Below, one piece after another: positions 21,309-33,209 of a stretch of DNA of 36,922 bases. The DNA lies in contig NW_022204852.1 in NCBI RefSeq assembly GCF_008831285.2, forward strand, positions 1-36,922, given 5' to 3'. The stretch is from Nymphaea colorata (Eukaryota; Streptophyta; Magnoliopsida; Nymphaeales; Nymphaeaceae). Under the pieces are notes generated by a model. That model was given only the letters and a program-made list of their open reading frames with translations, made no database searches and was not told the origin of the DNA. The position numbers and the translations under genes were made by a program. The first letter of the stretch is position 1. Each line of letters starts with the position of its first letter.

Positions 21309-24300
21309 ATGTCTAACTTCTACGCAAAGCAAACGAGCAGCGAGATCAGGCAGACCTCCTCGGTCTCCCGCGACATCAACGGCGAAGGCCTGGACTTCCT
21401 CGGCGAGTCCATCGCCCAACTGGCCTGGAGCGAGCCCTCCGAACGCATCGTCATCAGCGGATCCTCAGACGTGACCCTCCTGTCGGCCATCAGAGGAGCC
21501 CTCCTCAACCTCAAGAACGACGTCTTCAGCGGAGAGAGCAACATCGTGGTCTCATCGGGAGGCGCAGAGTTCTTCGACAGGAGGCTGCTGCTACTGGAAC
21601 ATGAGATCGACGGCCTGCTGAGGCGAAAGATCAACTACACCGTGCAGGGAGAGGGCGGCAGGGTGCTCGACTACTCCAATATCCTCAACGAAAAGGAAAA
21701 CCAAATTGTTGAACTCGAGAAAAAGATCCAGAACCTCGAGGAAAGACTCAGAAGAGCCAGTAAGAGGGAAGACGAACTCGAGAATGAGATCGTCAGACTC
21801 AAAGGAGCCTTCAAGGCAGTCTCCAACCCCAACATCACCAAGGCAGACCTCGACAGACTCCTCATCGGCGCCGTCGAATTCCAGTCCCTCGAGGACAGGT
21901 TCGCCAAACTGAGGACCCAGTTCGCCTCGGTCGGAGGACTCGTCCGCAACCAGTTCGCCGCCCTGAAGAGCTCAGGCGTGAGACTGGAGTTCTAGGCCAG
22001 CATCAACCAGCTGCTCAACGCCGAGGGCCTCGAGATCGTCGCCCTCAACGGAGTGGCCCAGATCGTCAGCTACCGCGAGAAGGTGGTGGAAGTGCCAGTG
22101 CAGGACGCCCGCACCAAGCACCTGATCCACCTCTTCGCCGTCCAGCTCAAGAAATACGTCGACAAGTACCCCAAGCTCAGAGAGGAGTGCGACGGCAGAC
22201 TCACCGAGTTCTTCCAGCAGGAGATCATCGACCTGCTCGAGGCCGACGACTTCGAAAGACTCGTCGCCATCGTCAAGTACGTGCCCGAGTTCCACCGCGT
22301 CGAGAACGTCTACGCCTACTCCTCGGCCAAGTCCCGAAAGGTGGAGTTCCACCTGCGCGTGCTGATCAAGGCGCTGCTGGAGGAGCTGGAGAAGGTGAAG
22401 CGCAAGACCGGCCTGGTGCTGGACATCGATGAGGGCGTCATCGGCATGATCAACCAGGAGATCATGGGCGTGGTCAACGTCGACGACATCCTCAAGGTCT
22501 TCCGCGTGGTCCCCAAGATCGTCGAGGTCGAGAAGATCGTCGAGAAGATCGTGGAACGCGTGGTGGAAGTACCCCAGGTGATCGCCATCGAACGCATCGT
22601 GGAGAAACCCGTCGAGATCGTCCGCATCCAGGAAGTGGAGAAGATCGTCCACGTCCCCGTCGAAGTCATCAAGTACGTCGACAACGTCATCGAGAAAGTG
22701 GTCGAGGTGCCCAACTACACCGAGAAGATCGTTGAGGTGCCCAGAGTCATCGAGAAGATAGTCGAACGCATCATCGAAGTCCCCAAGATCGTGGAGGTGG
22801 AGGTAGTGGTCGAGAAGGTCGTGGAGGTGGAGAAGCCAGTGATCGTCGAGAAGATCGTCAACCACACCATCACCGAGATCAGGGAAGTGGAGGTGATCAA
22901 GGAGAAGATCGTGACCGTCGAGCGCATCGTGCGCGAGGTGGTCGAGGTGGAGGTCATCAAGGAGAAGATCATCGAGAAGATCGTGGAGGTCATCAAGCCC
23001 TTCGACAGGATCGTCGAGAAGCCAGTCGAGGTCATCAAGTACCGCAACGCCAGAGAGGTGGTCAACCATGTCGTGGAACTGCCCCAGATCGTGGAGGTCA
23101 TCATCGAAAAGGCCGTCCCCGTCATCCAGGTCGTCGAGAAAATCGTGGAAGTACCCAAGACCATCGAGAAAATCGTACAGGTGCAAGTTGAAGTACCAAC
23201 AATCAAGGAGATAAAGGTGATCGAGGAGAAAATCGTCTACAGAGACCGCATCAAAGAGGTGGAGAAGATAATCAACCAGCCAGTCACTCTCTACAAGGAG
23301 GTCGAAAAGATCGTCGACCGCCGCGTCGAGGTCCCCTTCTACCAGGAGAAGATAGTCCGCGTGCCCGAAATCGTCACCCAAATCGTAGTCGAAAGGGCGG
23401 AAGTCCCCAAGATCATCGAAATCACCAAGACGGTCGAGAAGATCGTAGAGGTCAACAAGATCATCGAGGTTGAGAAACCAGTCAACTACTACATCAACCA
23501 GGCCAACCCCGTCAAGATCATCGTGGAGAAGATCGTGGAAGTGCCCCGCACCGTCGAGCGCATCAAGGAGGTGAGAGTCAACATCGACAAGATCATCGAG
23601 AAGATGGTGGAAGTGCCCAAGGTGGTGGAGGTCGAGAAGATCGTGGAGAAGATCGTGGTCGTGCCCAGAGTGATCGAGAAGATCGTGGAAGTCCCCCAGA
23701 TCATCGAGAAAGTGGTCGACCGCATCGTCGAAGTGGAGAAGATCAGAGAGGTGGAGAAGATCGTCCAAGTCCCCATCATCCAGGACAAGATAGTCGAGGT
23801 CGAAGTCATCAAGAACATCTTCAACGAGGTCGAAAAGGTAGTCGAGAAAATCGTCGAGAAGATCGTGCCGGTGGAGAGACTGGTCGAGTCCGTCAAGGTC
23901 GTCAAGGAGGAAGTGGAGAAAGTGGTGGAGGTCAGAGTGGAAGTCCCCAAGGAAGTCCACATCGAACGCATCGTGCCCAAGGTGGTCGAGGTCGAGAAGA
24001 TCATCGAGATCGAAAGACCCACCGTCGTCCCCGTCGAAGTGCCAGTCCCCGTCGACAGGATCATCGAGAAGATCGTGGCCGTCGATCGCGAGGTCGAGAA
24101 AGTGGTCCAGGTCATCCAGGAGATCGAAAAGATCGTGCAGGTGAGGTCGGAAGAGGTCCGCATCGAGGAAGTGGTGACCACCGTCGAAAAACCAGTGGTG
24201 AGGGAGGTGATCAAGGAGATCGAGAAGATCGTCCCCTACTACAACGAAACCATCAAGGAAGTGCAGACCAGAGTCACCGAGCCAGTCGCCCAGATCAAGG

Positions 24301-27014
24301 AAAAGATCACCGAAGTCCCCACCATCATCGAGAAGGTGGTCGTCGTCAACAACGAAATCCCCAGAGTCTACGAGGTGGAGAGACTCAACGAGAAGGTGGT
24401 GACTGTCCCCCAACTGATCGAGCTTCCAGTCGAAATCCCCATCATCGTCCACATCAACCAGATCATCGAATCCATCAGAGAGCGTCCAGTCGAGATCCCG
24501 CTGATCCACCAGGAGATCCGAGAGGTGCCCACCTACGAGGAGAAGATCGTGGCCGTGGAGAAGCGCGACACCGAGGTGCGGGAGGTGGTGGTCAACCGGG
24601 ACAAGATCGTCGAGAAGGACAAACTGATCATCAAGGAGAACACCAAGAACTACATCGAGACCAAGATGCAGGTGGTCGACCGCTTCGAGGAAAGAATCGT
24701 CCCCGTCATCACCACCGTCGAGAAGATCGTAGAAGTACCCTACCTCCTCGAGAAAATCGTAGAGAAAATCACCATCATGCCACAAGTCGTAGAAGTGCTC
24801 AAGTATGTACACGAAATCGCTGAAGAAGCAGGCCTCGGCATCGCAGTCGGAGCCGACATCAGCGTCGAAGAGATTAGATACAAGGAACTCTACGGCAAGC
24901 TCAGAGTCCACTTCGAAGGAGTCTTGGTCGAACTGAGAAGACTCAAAACCCAAACCCCCGGCCTGAAGGTGCAAATCGAGATCATCGAGACCTTCCTGGT
25001 CGAGCTCGACAAGCTGATCCAGTTCCCTCGCTTCATCACCGTCGAGAAGGAGAAAGAAGTTAAGGTGGACGTGCCAAGGGCAGTCCTCGTCCCCACCAAG
25101 GACCAATCCTCCATCAGGAACGAGGTGGCTTTGTCGCTGCTCGTCGAGAAGCTGATCGGCGAGATCAGAACGATCAAGCAGAGCAATCCCTCCCTGAAGC
25201 TGAACCTCGATGAGGACCTGCAGCTCATCTTCTTCAGCGAGGCCTTCGGAAACGGAAAACTCAACGAATCCCTCAACAGCCAGCTCAGGTCCTACAAGGA
25301 GAGCCAGTACAACAAGCTACTCGCCCTGGGAAGCAACTGGACCAATGACCACGACCTCATCATCAACACCATCCTCGAGGAAAGATTCACCCTCGCCAAC
25401 ACGGTCAAGAACGCCAACCTCGAAATCGAGAAGGCCAAGGCCATCGCCGACCAGAGGCTGGAGGGATACAGAGGCCTCAGACAGAGCTTCGCCCTCTTCT
25501 CCACTAAATTGGAGAATCTAGAACGCGAGTTCGGCATCGTCTCCAAGAACTTCGAAAGCAACCCCGCCGTCACCAACGAACTCAGGAAGCTCTTCGTCTC
25601 CATCGACGACCTCAGAAAGACCCTCAACGTCGACCCTCGCACCCTCCGTCCCGAAGAACCTCTCTTCGTCCTCGGCGACATCCACGGGTCAGAGTAAGGC
25701 TTCATCCGCCTCCAGTCGGCCTTCCGCTCACTGGAGCAGGAGAACGAACTGCTGAGGAGCAGATACGTGAGATGGCAAAAGGAAATCCCCAACGCCAGCA
25801 TCCTCGTCGACAAGGAGAAGATCATCGAGAGCCTCACCAGACAGCTCACCGGACTCACCACCGAGATCTCGTCGCTGAGGTCGCAGCCAGTCACCAACGT
25901 CAACGTCACCAGCAACACCCAGGAGTATGAAATCAAGATTAGAACCCTCAACAGCCGCATCCAGGAACTGGAATCACAGCTGAGGACGCAGAAAGTTGAC
26001 TATGAGGGCCAGTTGAGGACCAAGAACCAACTGATCAGAGAACTCGAGGATCGGCTTTCCTCCACAGTCAAGGGAGACGATTCCAGGATCACCGGAACCA
26101 ACTACGGATCAAGCTCCAACGTCGACAAACTGACCTCTTCAGTCCACTCCAACTCCTCAAGCACTGGAGGATCGCAAATCGCCTCATCCTATGTCACTGG
26201 CAGCAACGTCAGCGCAACTAGCAATCCCACCGCTCAAACTGGAGGCATCAGGACTTACGGAAGCAATCTCGGCAGCTCAGGAGTCGGAACCACCCAACCC
26301 AACTACACTTCATCCTACAGGCCTTCAACATACGGCACTGGCGCAACCGGAACCACCGAATCCACCGGAACCGGCCTCGTTGGAGCCACCCAGGGCACCA
26401 GCACCCTCCTTTCCGGCTCAAGATCAGGCACCACCCTCGGCGCCACCTACGGAACCGGCTACAACGCCCCCGGATCAGGAACCACCTACGGAACAGGATC
26501 AGGATCCACCTATGGAACCGGATCAGGCTCAACCGGCACCACCGGCGTCACCTACGGCACCGGAGCCACTGGAACCACTGGAACCACCGGCAGCATCGGC
26601 GGAACTTCAGGACCATACGGAGCCACCTACTCCAGCGGAAGCTCAGGAACTGGCCTTAGCAGCGGAACATACGGCACTGGCGCTACTGGAGCCACCGGAA
26701 CTTATGGAACTGGCGCTACTGGAGCCACCGGAACTTATGGAACTGGGGCTACTGGAGCCACCGGAACAAGCGGCGGTTATGGAGCTACCTACTCCTCAGG
26801 CAGTGGAAGCGGAAGCGGATCATACGGACAGGGATCGATCAGTGGATCAAGATACGGAACTGGAGTAAGCGGATCGATTAGCGGAGCATCAGGAGTGACT
26901 GGAGCCACTGGAACTACTGGCACTACTGGCACTACCGGCACCACTGGAACTACTAGTGGAACCACTGGAACCACAGGATATACACCCTACACCTCGTATT
27001 ACAACAGGAAGTGA
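21309..27014 (+). CDS. Giant alveolin (cortical repeat protein)
   Basis: A 1901-residue frame with only two TAR codons (residues 229 and 1463). The N-terminal about 390 residues are helical with a coiled coil near 138-190. Residues about 395-1165 are an unbroken array of EKIVEVP-type segments ([17 protein letters not shown] and similar). This is the defining repeat of alveolins, intermediate-filament-like proteins of the membrane skeleton under the alveolar sacs of ciliates, apicomplexans and dinoflagellates. Residues about 1170-1590 are helical with further coiled coil. Residues about 1596-1895 are a Gly/Thr/Ser/Ala/Tyr-rich low-complexity tail ending SYYNRK. The gene is GC-rich with strongly biased codons, as expected of an abundant structural protein. 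The expected location is the epiplasm/pellicle. Confidence 0.93.
26664..26762 (+). repeat. Three tandem 33-bp units in the alveolin tail
   Basis: Three adjacent near-identical 33-bp copies begin at 26664, 26697 and 26730. Each encodes the 11-residue unit [11 protein letters not shown]. Differences are a few third-position changes. They lie in a wider Gly/Thr-rich low-complexity region and suggest recent slippage expansion. Confidence 0.9.
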
Positions 27015-27159
27015 TGATATCCATATTTCTAAATTCATTTCATTCATTCATATCATGCCACAGCCTCAGAGGAAGAAAAAGGAAGCTACGTTCCTAATTT
27101 CAAACGTGTGTAATTCTGCTATAGATTATAGTTAATATTCAATATTTATGTTGTATCTA

Positions 27160-30100
27160 TCACTACTTTTCCTTCCGGTCAGCCTCCTTTCTCTTCTCCT
27201 TCTTCTCAGCCTTGGATTTCTGTTCCAATTTCAGCAATCCAGCTCCAGCCAGCTTCACATTGCCAATCAGCGCATTGATGACCTCCTGTTCGGGCAGGGC
27301 CCTCACGAAGGCCTTCTCGTTTTAGTCCAAATCGGTAGTCAAGTAGTAGCTTTGGATGTTGCGGGCCGCCTTGCCCTTTTTGAGACCGCCAGGGACCAGT
27401 TTCACCTTGAACCTGTTGTCCTTGATGGTTTGGTAGGGAGCGCACATGGGGATGAGACTGTCCCATTTATCGAGGCCCTGCACCTTGCCCACCAGTCTGT
27501 TCAGTTATGAAAACTATGAATCGATGACTTTCTCATCGATTTCCTCATCCTATACTTTCTCTTCAGCTTTTTCTGGAACCTACGGTTCTTCATCGGAGTC
27601 TGGCACTTCCTCTTCTTTCTCTGCCTATTCCTGAGCTTTTTCGCCTTATTCTGCGCCTTATTATGCGGGTTTATCGGTAATCTCTTCTTATTTTAGCTTT
27701 GACTATTTGTCTTACAGTTCTGGAAGCTCCTTGATTTCGTTGGTATTTTCATCCTCGCTGGAAGATTACTTTTTCTTCTACTTCAGGAAAAGAACTTTGT
27801 TGGTATCGATTGCTTCGCTTTCCTACTGACCCTTGAGATCGATGTATTTATCAATGCCTCTCTTCTTCTCCTTTTTGTTCTTGGGATTGTTGTCCTTTTT
27901 CTCTTGAGGTTACTATTCCTACTTGAGATGCTTCATTTATTTTGCCTATGTCATGGGTGGAATGTACGCCAAGCATTTTCATGATGATCTGTCGTTATTC
28001 GTCGTCTTGCTCCTATAAGTATTTCTATAGCTTTTTCAGCTTTTTCTTGTTTCTGTTTTTGTGCTTTTGCTGCACTTATTCAGTCTCCTTCTTTTTGTCA
28101 TTCTTTTTATCGTTCTTCTTCTCGTTCTTTTTGTTATCCTTCTTAACTTCTTTTTCCTCTTCATCATCGCTCTACTCATCATCATTTTCCTCTTACGATT
28201 CTTTCTTTTATTGGACCGTAGAGCTTTGCTTCTTCAACAGTTCAGGAGCCTGCTGTTGCTGCTTGTTCTTGTTATCCTTCTGCTTATTTATCCTTTATTT
28301 TTTCTACATCATATCAATTTTACCTTTTCCCTAGCCAACCTGGCCTCAGCTTACAGATCGATAATCGCATACTCTTCATCTTCCACGTTTTCCGAAGTTA
28401 CCCTTTCCAAAGGAACACTAGTCTTCTCTTCTTCAGCCTCAGCATGCAATTGTTTCTTCAAATCCATCCTCCTCTGCAGTGAGTCATTATCCAGTTTGTA
28501 CATCAAAGTGAATCCCATTTCCATGCGATTTGGATGGATGAAGTTACGCTTTCCCCTGATCATGAATGACCCAGTAGGCAAAAACTCACCCGTTGGAGCG
28601 GATTTCGAAACCTGGTCGTGGTAGACCCACCAAGAAGAACTGATGATCTTCGTATCCCAAGCCTTAGAACGGCAAACCGTGAAGATTGCCGCCTATTCCA
28701 GAGAGCTCAGAGGAGGAATGCCGGCCTTTGGAGGGCCTTTGATGATCGTGGATGCAGCACCTCCGTAGTCTGAATGCATGTAGAGGTCTCCTGGCTTCAT
28801 GTAACGCTTCACGAGAAGCTAGTTTTGGTGTGAGTCTCTTCCTGAGATGACGAGCCAACCGTCAGAAGTAACAAACCAGTAGAATTTCTCAAACCATAGT
28901 TGCTTTCTGGTCGGTACTGCCTTAAGCAAAAGTTCATTCTTCTTCTTTTCTATCTTCTTCAAAGCGTCCTTTTCCGCCAATTTCAAGACCTGCTCACTCG
29001 CTTCTCTCGTCCTTTGCTCTTTCTGCTGCTGTTTTTTCCTTCCTTCGTAGTACATGGTCGCGTTTGTGTAGGCATTGTAGTCGACCAAGAGCTAGACTGG
29101 TATAAGAGAGCAAAGCTCTGCCTCTTCTCCCTGGTTGTCGCTGAGGAGAATGGTGATTTGGCGTTTCGGAGCATTGAAATTGTGGATCATGTTGGCAAGA
29201 GGATCGCCTGTCTTCCTACTCTACGCCACCATCCTTTCCATTGCCTACCAAGAATAGCCATTGTTTTACATGGTTCCGATGATCTTGAGGACCGCCTCGA
29301 CCTCATGTACGTTCTTTACGATTAGCTATGCCTTGCCACCGTATGTCTATTGCTCTTAGACTAATTTTTTCACTCTTTATTCTTGGTCCTTGCGGATTTG
29401 CTCGTATTTCTTCCAAGCCAACTCTTCGAAAGCTTCTTCTTCCTCGTGAGCACTGTGCTTGTACTTGCTGAAATACTAGGCAACGGCAAGACCAAAGCTT
29501 TCCTGTTTCGCGCAAGGCCATTTTTACAATTTGCAATTGCTGAAAGGCGAGAATTAGAAATAATCTTCACCTTTGGTGTAAAGATAACCGTTTTGCTTTT
29601 TACCGATAAATCCTTTCAAGAAATCCAAGCAAGCCTTAGCGCCATCCAATGCAACCTATTTTCCCTATTCTCCATCAATTTTCCGATCAGGATCTAATCC
29701 CTTGGTGATGAGTATATGCTCAATCACGAGTGGAAAGAGGCAGGGGATTAATTTGAACACAACATCTTTCACTTTTTGTCCTGCTTTATCTTGTCCTTTT
29801 CCTTTTTTCTTCCCCATCTGGACTGGCTGGACAGTTTGTTCTTCTTTCTGCTGCGGTTGTAGCTGTTTTTCCAAGGCCTACGGCGAGATATCGATATTTT
29901 CGATATAAAGATTGGCAGCGTGTTCAAAGGGATAGATTTCCCCAACAGCAGTCTTGACCTTATCGTTGAATTCGTGGGATCGAATGCATTGCAAGATGCG
30001 ATAGTTGTGATCGGTGAGGATGATGTTACCCTGAGAGTAGAGTTACAGGATCAAATGATTGGCAAATGTTTCAGAGCCGAATGATATAACAACCACTCTC

Positions 30101-30445
30101 TATACTCCGACCTGTCTGACGCTTTCCACTCTTTTGGATCTTAAAAATCTTCTAAACCTCATGGTGAATCCTGAAGGAATGGTCTTTTTATCCGGTTTCT
30201 ACTCCGTTAGATGAAACCTGACCCCGTTTTCGATGAGCAATTGATGCTTTTACTATGATTTCGCGATCTTGAAAATATAGGTGGTGGGGTTAAGATCATA
30301 GATGTTCGATACTCTAACGTAGGGAAAAGACTTACCTCAAACCGATCAACTGCTGCAGCTATGCCACCATCGCTGCGATGTCCAAAGATGTAAATCTCAC
30401 CTTGGTCTTCACCTTCTCTGCCTTGTCAGGCTTGCCTTATTACAT
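27160..30445 (-). CDS. NEMF: Rqc2/NEMF, ribosome quality-control NFACT protein
   Basis: Four exons separated by introns at 30314-30335, 28304-28323 and 27946-27967 give 1073 residues, close to human NEMF. The start ATG is followed by two TAA codons. NFACT-N begins RFTSLDIAAMVAELQQLIGL, then RVSNIYDLNPTTYIFKI. The central helical arms follow. The NFACT-R part near residue 510 has WFEKFYWFVTSDGWLVISGR, then SWWVYHDQVSKSAPTGEFLP and TGSFMIRGKRNF. An acidic/Lys-rich linker contains LEKYLEEQDDEERQIIMKML. NFACT-C near residue 980 has PMCAPYQTIKDNRFKVKLVP. Rqc2 binds stalled 60S-peptidyl-tRNA complexes, recruits the ligase Listerin/Ltn1 and drives CAT tailing. TAR codons fall on Glu conserved in the family. 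One CAT-tail residue (human Asp96 equivalent) is a TAG, hence Glu. Confidence 0.95.
27946..27967 (-). other. 22-nt intron in the NEMF gene
   Basis: GTACATT...CATAG ends on the minus strand, directly after the conserved IIMKMLG. Removal shifts into the frame that encodes the acidic linker and NFACT-C domain; unspliced reading ends at TGA within 31 codons. Confidence 0.88.
28304..28323 (-). other. 20-nt intron in the NEMF gene
   Basis: The sequence gtaaaattgatatgatgtag lies on the minus strand. It contains an in-frame TGA that would end the protein early. Removal continues a Lys/Glu-rich linker leading to the conserved QDDEERQIIMKML segment. Confidence 0.9.
30314..30335 (-). other. 22-nt intron in the NEMF gene
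   Basis: GTAAGT...TTAG ends on the minus strand. Removal joins IGL-R to VSNIYDLN, exactly the conserved NFACT-N sequence. Homology on both sides makes this one of the best-supported introns. Confidence 0.93.
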
Positions 30446-30672
30446 AATCAAAGATTATTATATCAACACTATAAAGGAATGATAGAAGAGAGAAATATTA
30501 CAAAGAGTTATTATATTCGGGATTATGGATAAGCTTAATTGGTCCCTTATGTATTGTTTACCCCGTGGGGACTATTCTACTGCTTATCATCATCGGCAAC
30601 ATCACAAATTCCTAATAAAAATGGCTTTGATAAGTTAACAATAAATATATTACCCAATAAAACTCCAAAATA

Positions 30673-31137
30673 ATGAACAAGCTCTGCATAACAAAGCGTG
30701 GCTTGCAATTCCTTAACGAGTAGACAGAATAATTGGAGCTAACCTCCCGCGTAAAGAGCACATTTAACGATACCAAACGCACCTCAAGCCTGCCGCAATT
30801 GATGTCAGCAGCCCACATGCTGGAGAAGAGCGAGATAAACAATAGATTGTCCAAATTGACTATGAGAATCAAGGACCTAAAGCAGAAGGGACTAAAACGG
30901 ATGCTTATCGATAAAGAAGATGATAAGTTGAAGGAAATACTGCAGGAACAGTTCGCCAATCGGAAAGAGTACCTGAAAAGCATCGTGCCTGTCTTGGTCA
31001 AAAAGACCAGGGATAACCATCATTTCGGAAACTTGCACAGTCGAGTGGAAAGGGGAAGAGCATATTTGGATCGGCTTGAGCATAACTTTGACCATAAGTT
31101 TGTTTTTAAACCGCCCGTGAAGGTCCTCGAGGAGTGA
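30673..31137 (+). CDS. Small charged helical protein
   Basis: A 154-residue frame from ATG to TGA, with TAR codons in the first 20 residues (QFLNEETEELELTSR). The rest is basic and helical: EINNRLSKLTMRIKDLKQKG, LKEILQEQFANRKEYLK, then a His/Arg-rich part (RDNHHFGNLHSRVERGRAYL) and FDHKFVFKPPVKVLEE. No family is recognised. It is divergent from the NEMF gene (227 bp between starts) and converges with a pseudokinase gene 55 bp away. Confidence 0.75.
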
Positions 31138-31192
31138 GTAAATGATTTATCTAATATTATTTTTGCTAATGCTGCAAGCCATCAATAAAAAA

Positions 31193-32455
31193 TCAAAATT
31201 AGGCAAAGTTCGGCATGTTTTCCTTATATTATTTTATCCTATTCGTTATCTCCTTCTTCCATTTCAATCCCGAGTTTTCCTTGTGGTGGTTCGGCCTTAT
31301 ATTTGACTTGGAGATCCTGAAGAATTCGCTTTCGTCCATCTCGGTTAGAGTAGTCCTGAAGCCTAGGTCCTCGTGAGTGGAGAAACAACCGATGTTGGGA
31401 TTTGGCCTGCTTTTAGTCCGCCCCCTTGCCGCCCTTTTCGACGTCAACGGCTGCAGGATGGACCGAGCATGGTGATCATTGCTAGCGCCATAGCTCATCG
31501 ACGCCTTACGGATCAACCACAAGTATCTACGCTTTACCTACGCGAAGCACAGACGCTATTATTGGCTTGCAGTCATGAGTAGGATCAATTCGCTGATCTC
31601 CTCATCAAATTGCGGAACGTACAAGCTTTGGTCGTCGAGGATGCCCATAAGTCCCCGCGTTATCATCCCCTCCTTCAACCTCTCCACCTTATCCTCGAAG
31701 ATAGACTCGCAGAAGGTGAAGTTTTGGAAATTGTAGCAATCAGAACAATCCTCGCCCAAGAAGAGACTCAAAAGGACCACCCCCATGCTAAAAATGCAGG
31801 ATTGCTATGTGGATTGCCTTCCCGCCTACGCCTAGGGAGGGAAGAAAGACTCAGTAAAGGCGGAATCGTCTAGACTTAGGTGGTAGAAGAGCTTGAATGT
31901 TTTCTCCTTCGGGAAATAGATTAGGTTCTTTGTGTGGAAGGTAACCCAATGCTTGTTCTTCTCTCTCTGCTCCTCGACGATGTCCAGCATCAACTTTATG
32001 AAACCCATCCTCTCCAGAGGAGTATCGAACCTTAGCACCTATGATTGGCAGCTCACCTGAGAATGGTTGATCCTGTTCCCCTGGCTTTGCTCCTTGTCCT
32101 TGTCTCCCAACATTTGGCACAGGTTTTTTTCTCCGTACTCCAGGACCACTTTCAGCGTGATTTGGGTATTGCACAGGAGCGATCTTGATTTGATCTCATA
32201 CTGGAGCACATTGCAACTATGGTTGTAATTTTGACAAAGCCACTAGTTAAGCTCTTTCTATTTGATGCAACCGACCGAGGATTGCTGCAGCTCGCTGTGA
32301 GAGAGGATCAGCGTCGACCCATCCGAGAGTTTGCGAAGGATGGTACCGATCTAATTGGAAGAGACTATCGAGAAGAGCTACAGATCGATGGGGGAATGCT
32401 TGGAAGCGGGAGGCTTGGGAGAGAGTGAAGGGAGGCCTTAGATTAACTGACCCAT
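31193..32455 (-). CDS. Kinase-like protein lacking catalytic motifs (pseudokinase 1)
   Basis: A 420-residue frame starting MGQLIEGLPS. The middle has a protein-kinase-like layout. A segment ITLKVVLEYGEKNLCQML looks like strand beta5 and hinge. WVTFHTKNLIYFPKEKTFKL sits where HRDxKxxN and the following strands belong. FFPPEAEA is in the position of the APE motif. CIFSMGVVLLSLFLGEDCSD matches the helix-F D-x-W-S-x-G-V region. HRD and DFG aspartates are not present (FHT and YHL instead), and no glycine-rich loop or VAIK lysine is obvious. This suggests an inactive kinase fold acting as a scaffold. The basic C-terminal about 100 residues have no recognised domain. It is related in layout to the gene at 33210-34987. 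Confidence 0.65.
32039..32056 (-). other. Possible 18-nt in-frame intron
   Basis: Within pseudokinase 1 the minus-strand sequence gtgagctgccaatcatag has GT...AG ends. Its length is a multiple of three, so frame gives no test; retained, it encodes VSCQSE. Only transcript data could decide. Confidence 0.3.
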
Positions 32456-32543
32456 CGGGTGATTATAACAGCTATTATAACTTCCTAACTGCATGGAATA
32501 GCATGAACAATGGAGGAAGGATGGCATTATGATGGGATGACGA

Positions 32544-33146
<603 letters not shown>

Positions 33147-33209
33147 GCTGCAGTTATATAAAGGAAAGATTTATTCAGATTTTATTGATGCGAACGTGGC
33201 AATCATCGG

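Noticed and set aside
21972-25106. A 1044-codon open frame on the minus strand, rich in Asp/Leu/His
   Set aside because: It is the exact antisense of the alveolin repeat array. The biased GAG/AAG/GTC/ATC codons leave few stop codons on the other strand. The real gene is supported by EKIVEVP repeats.
27942-28624. Hydrophobic Phe/Leu/Ser-rich frames on the plus strand that look like membrane proteins
   Set aside because: They are antisense to the Lys/Glu-rich linker of NEMF; complement of AAG/GAA codons gives CTT/TTC. Homology supports the minus strand.
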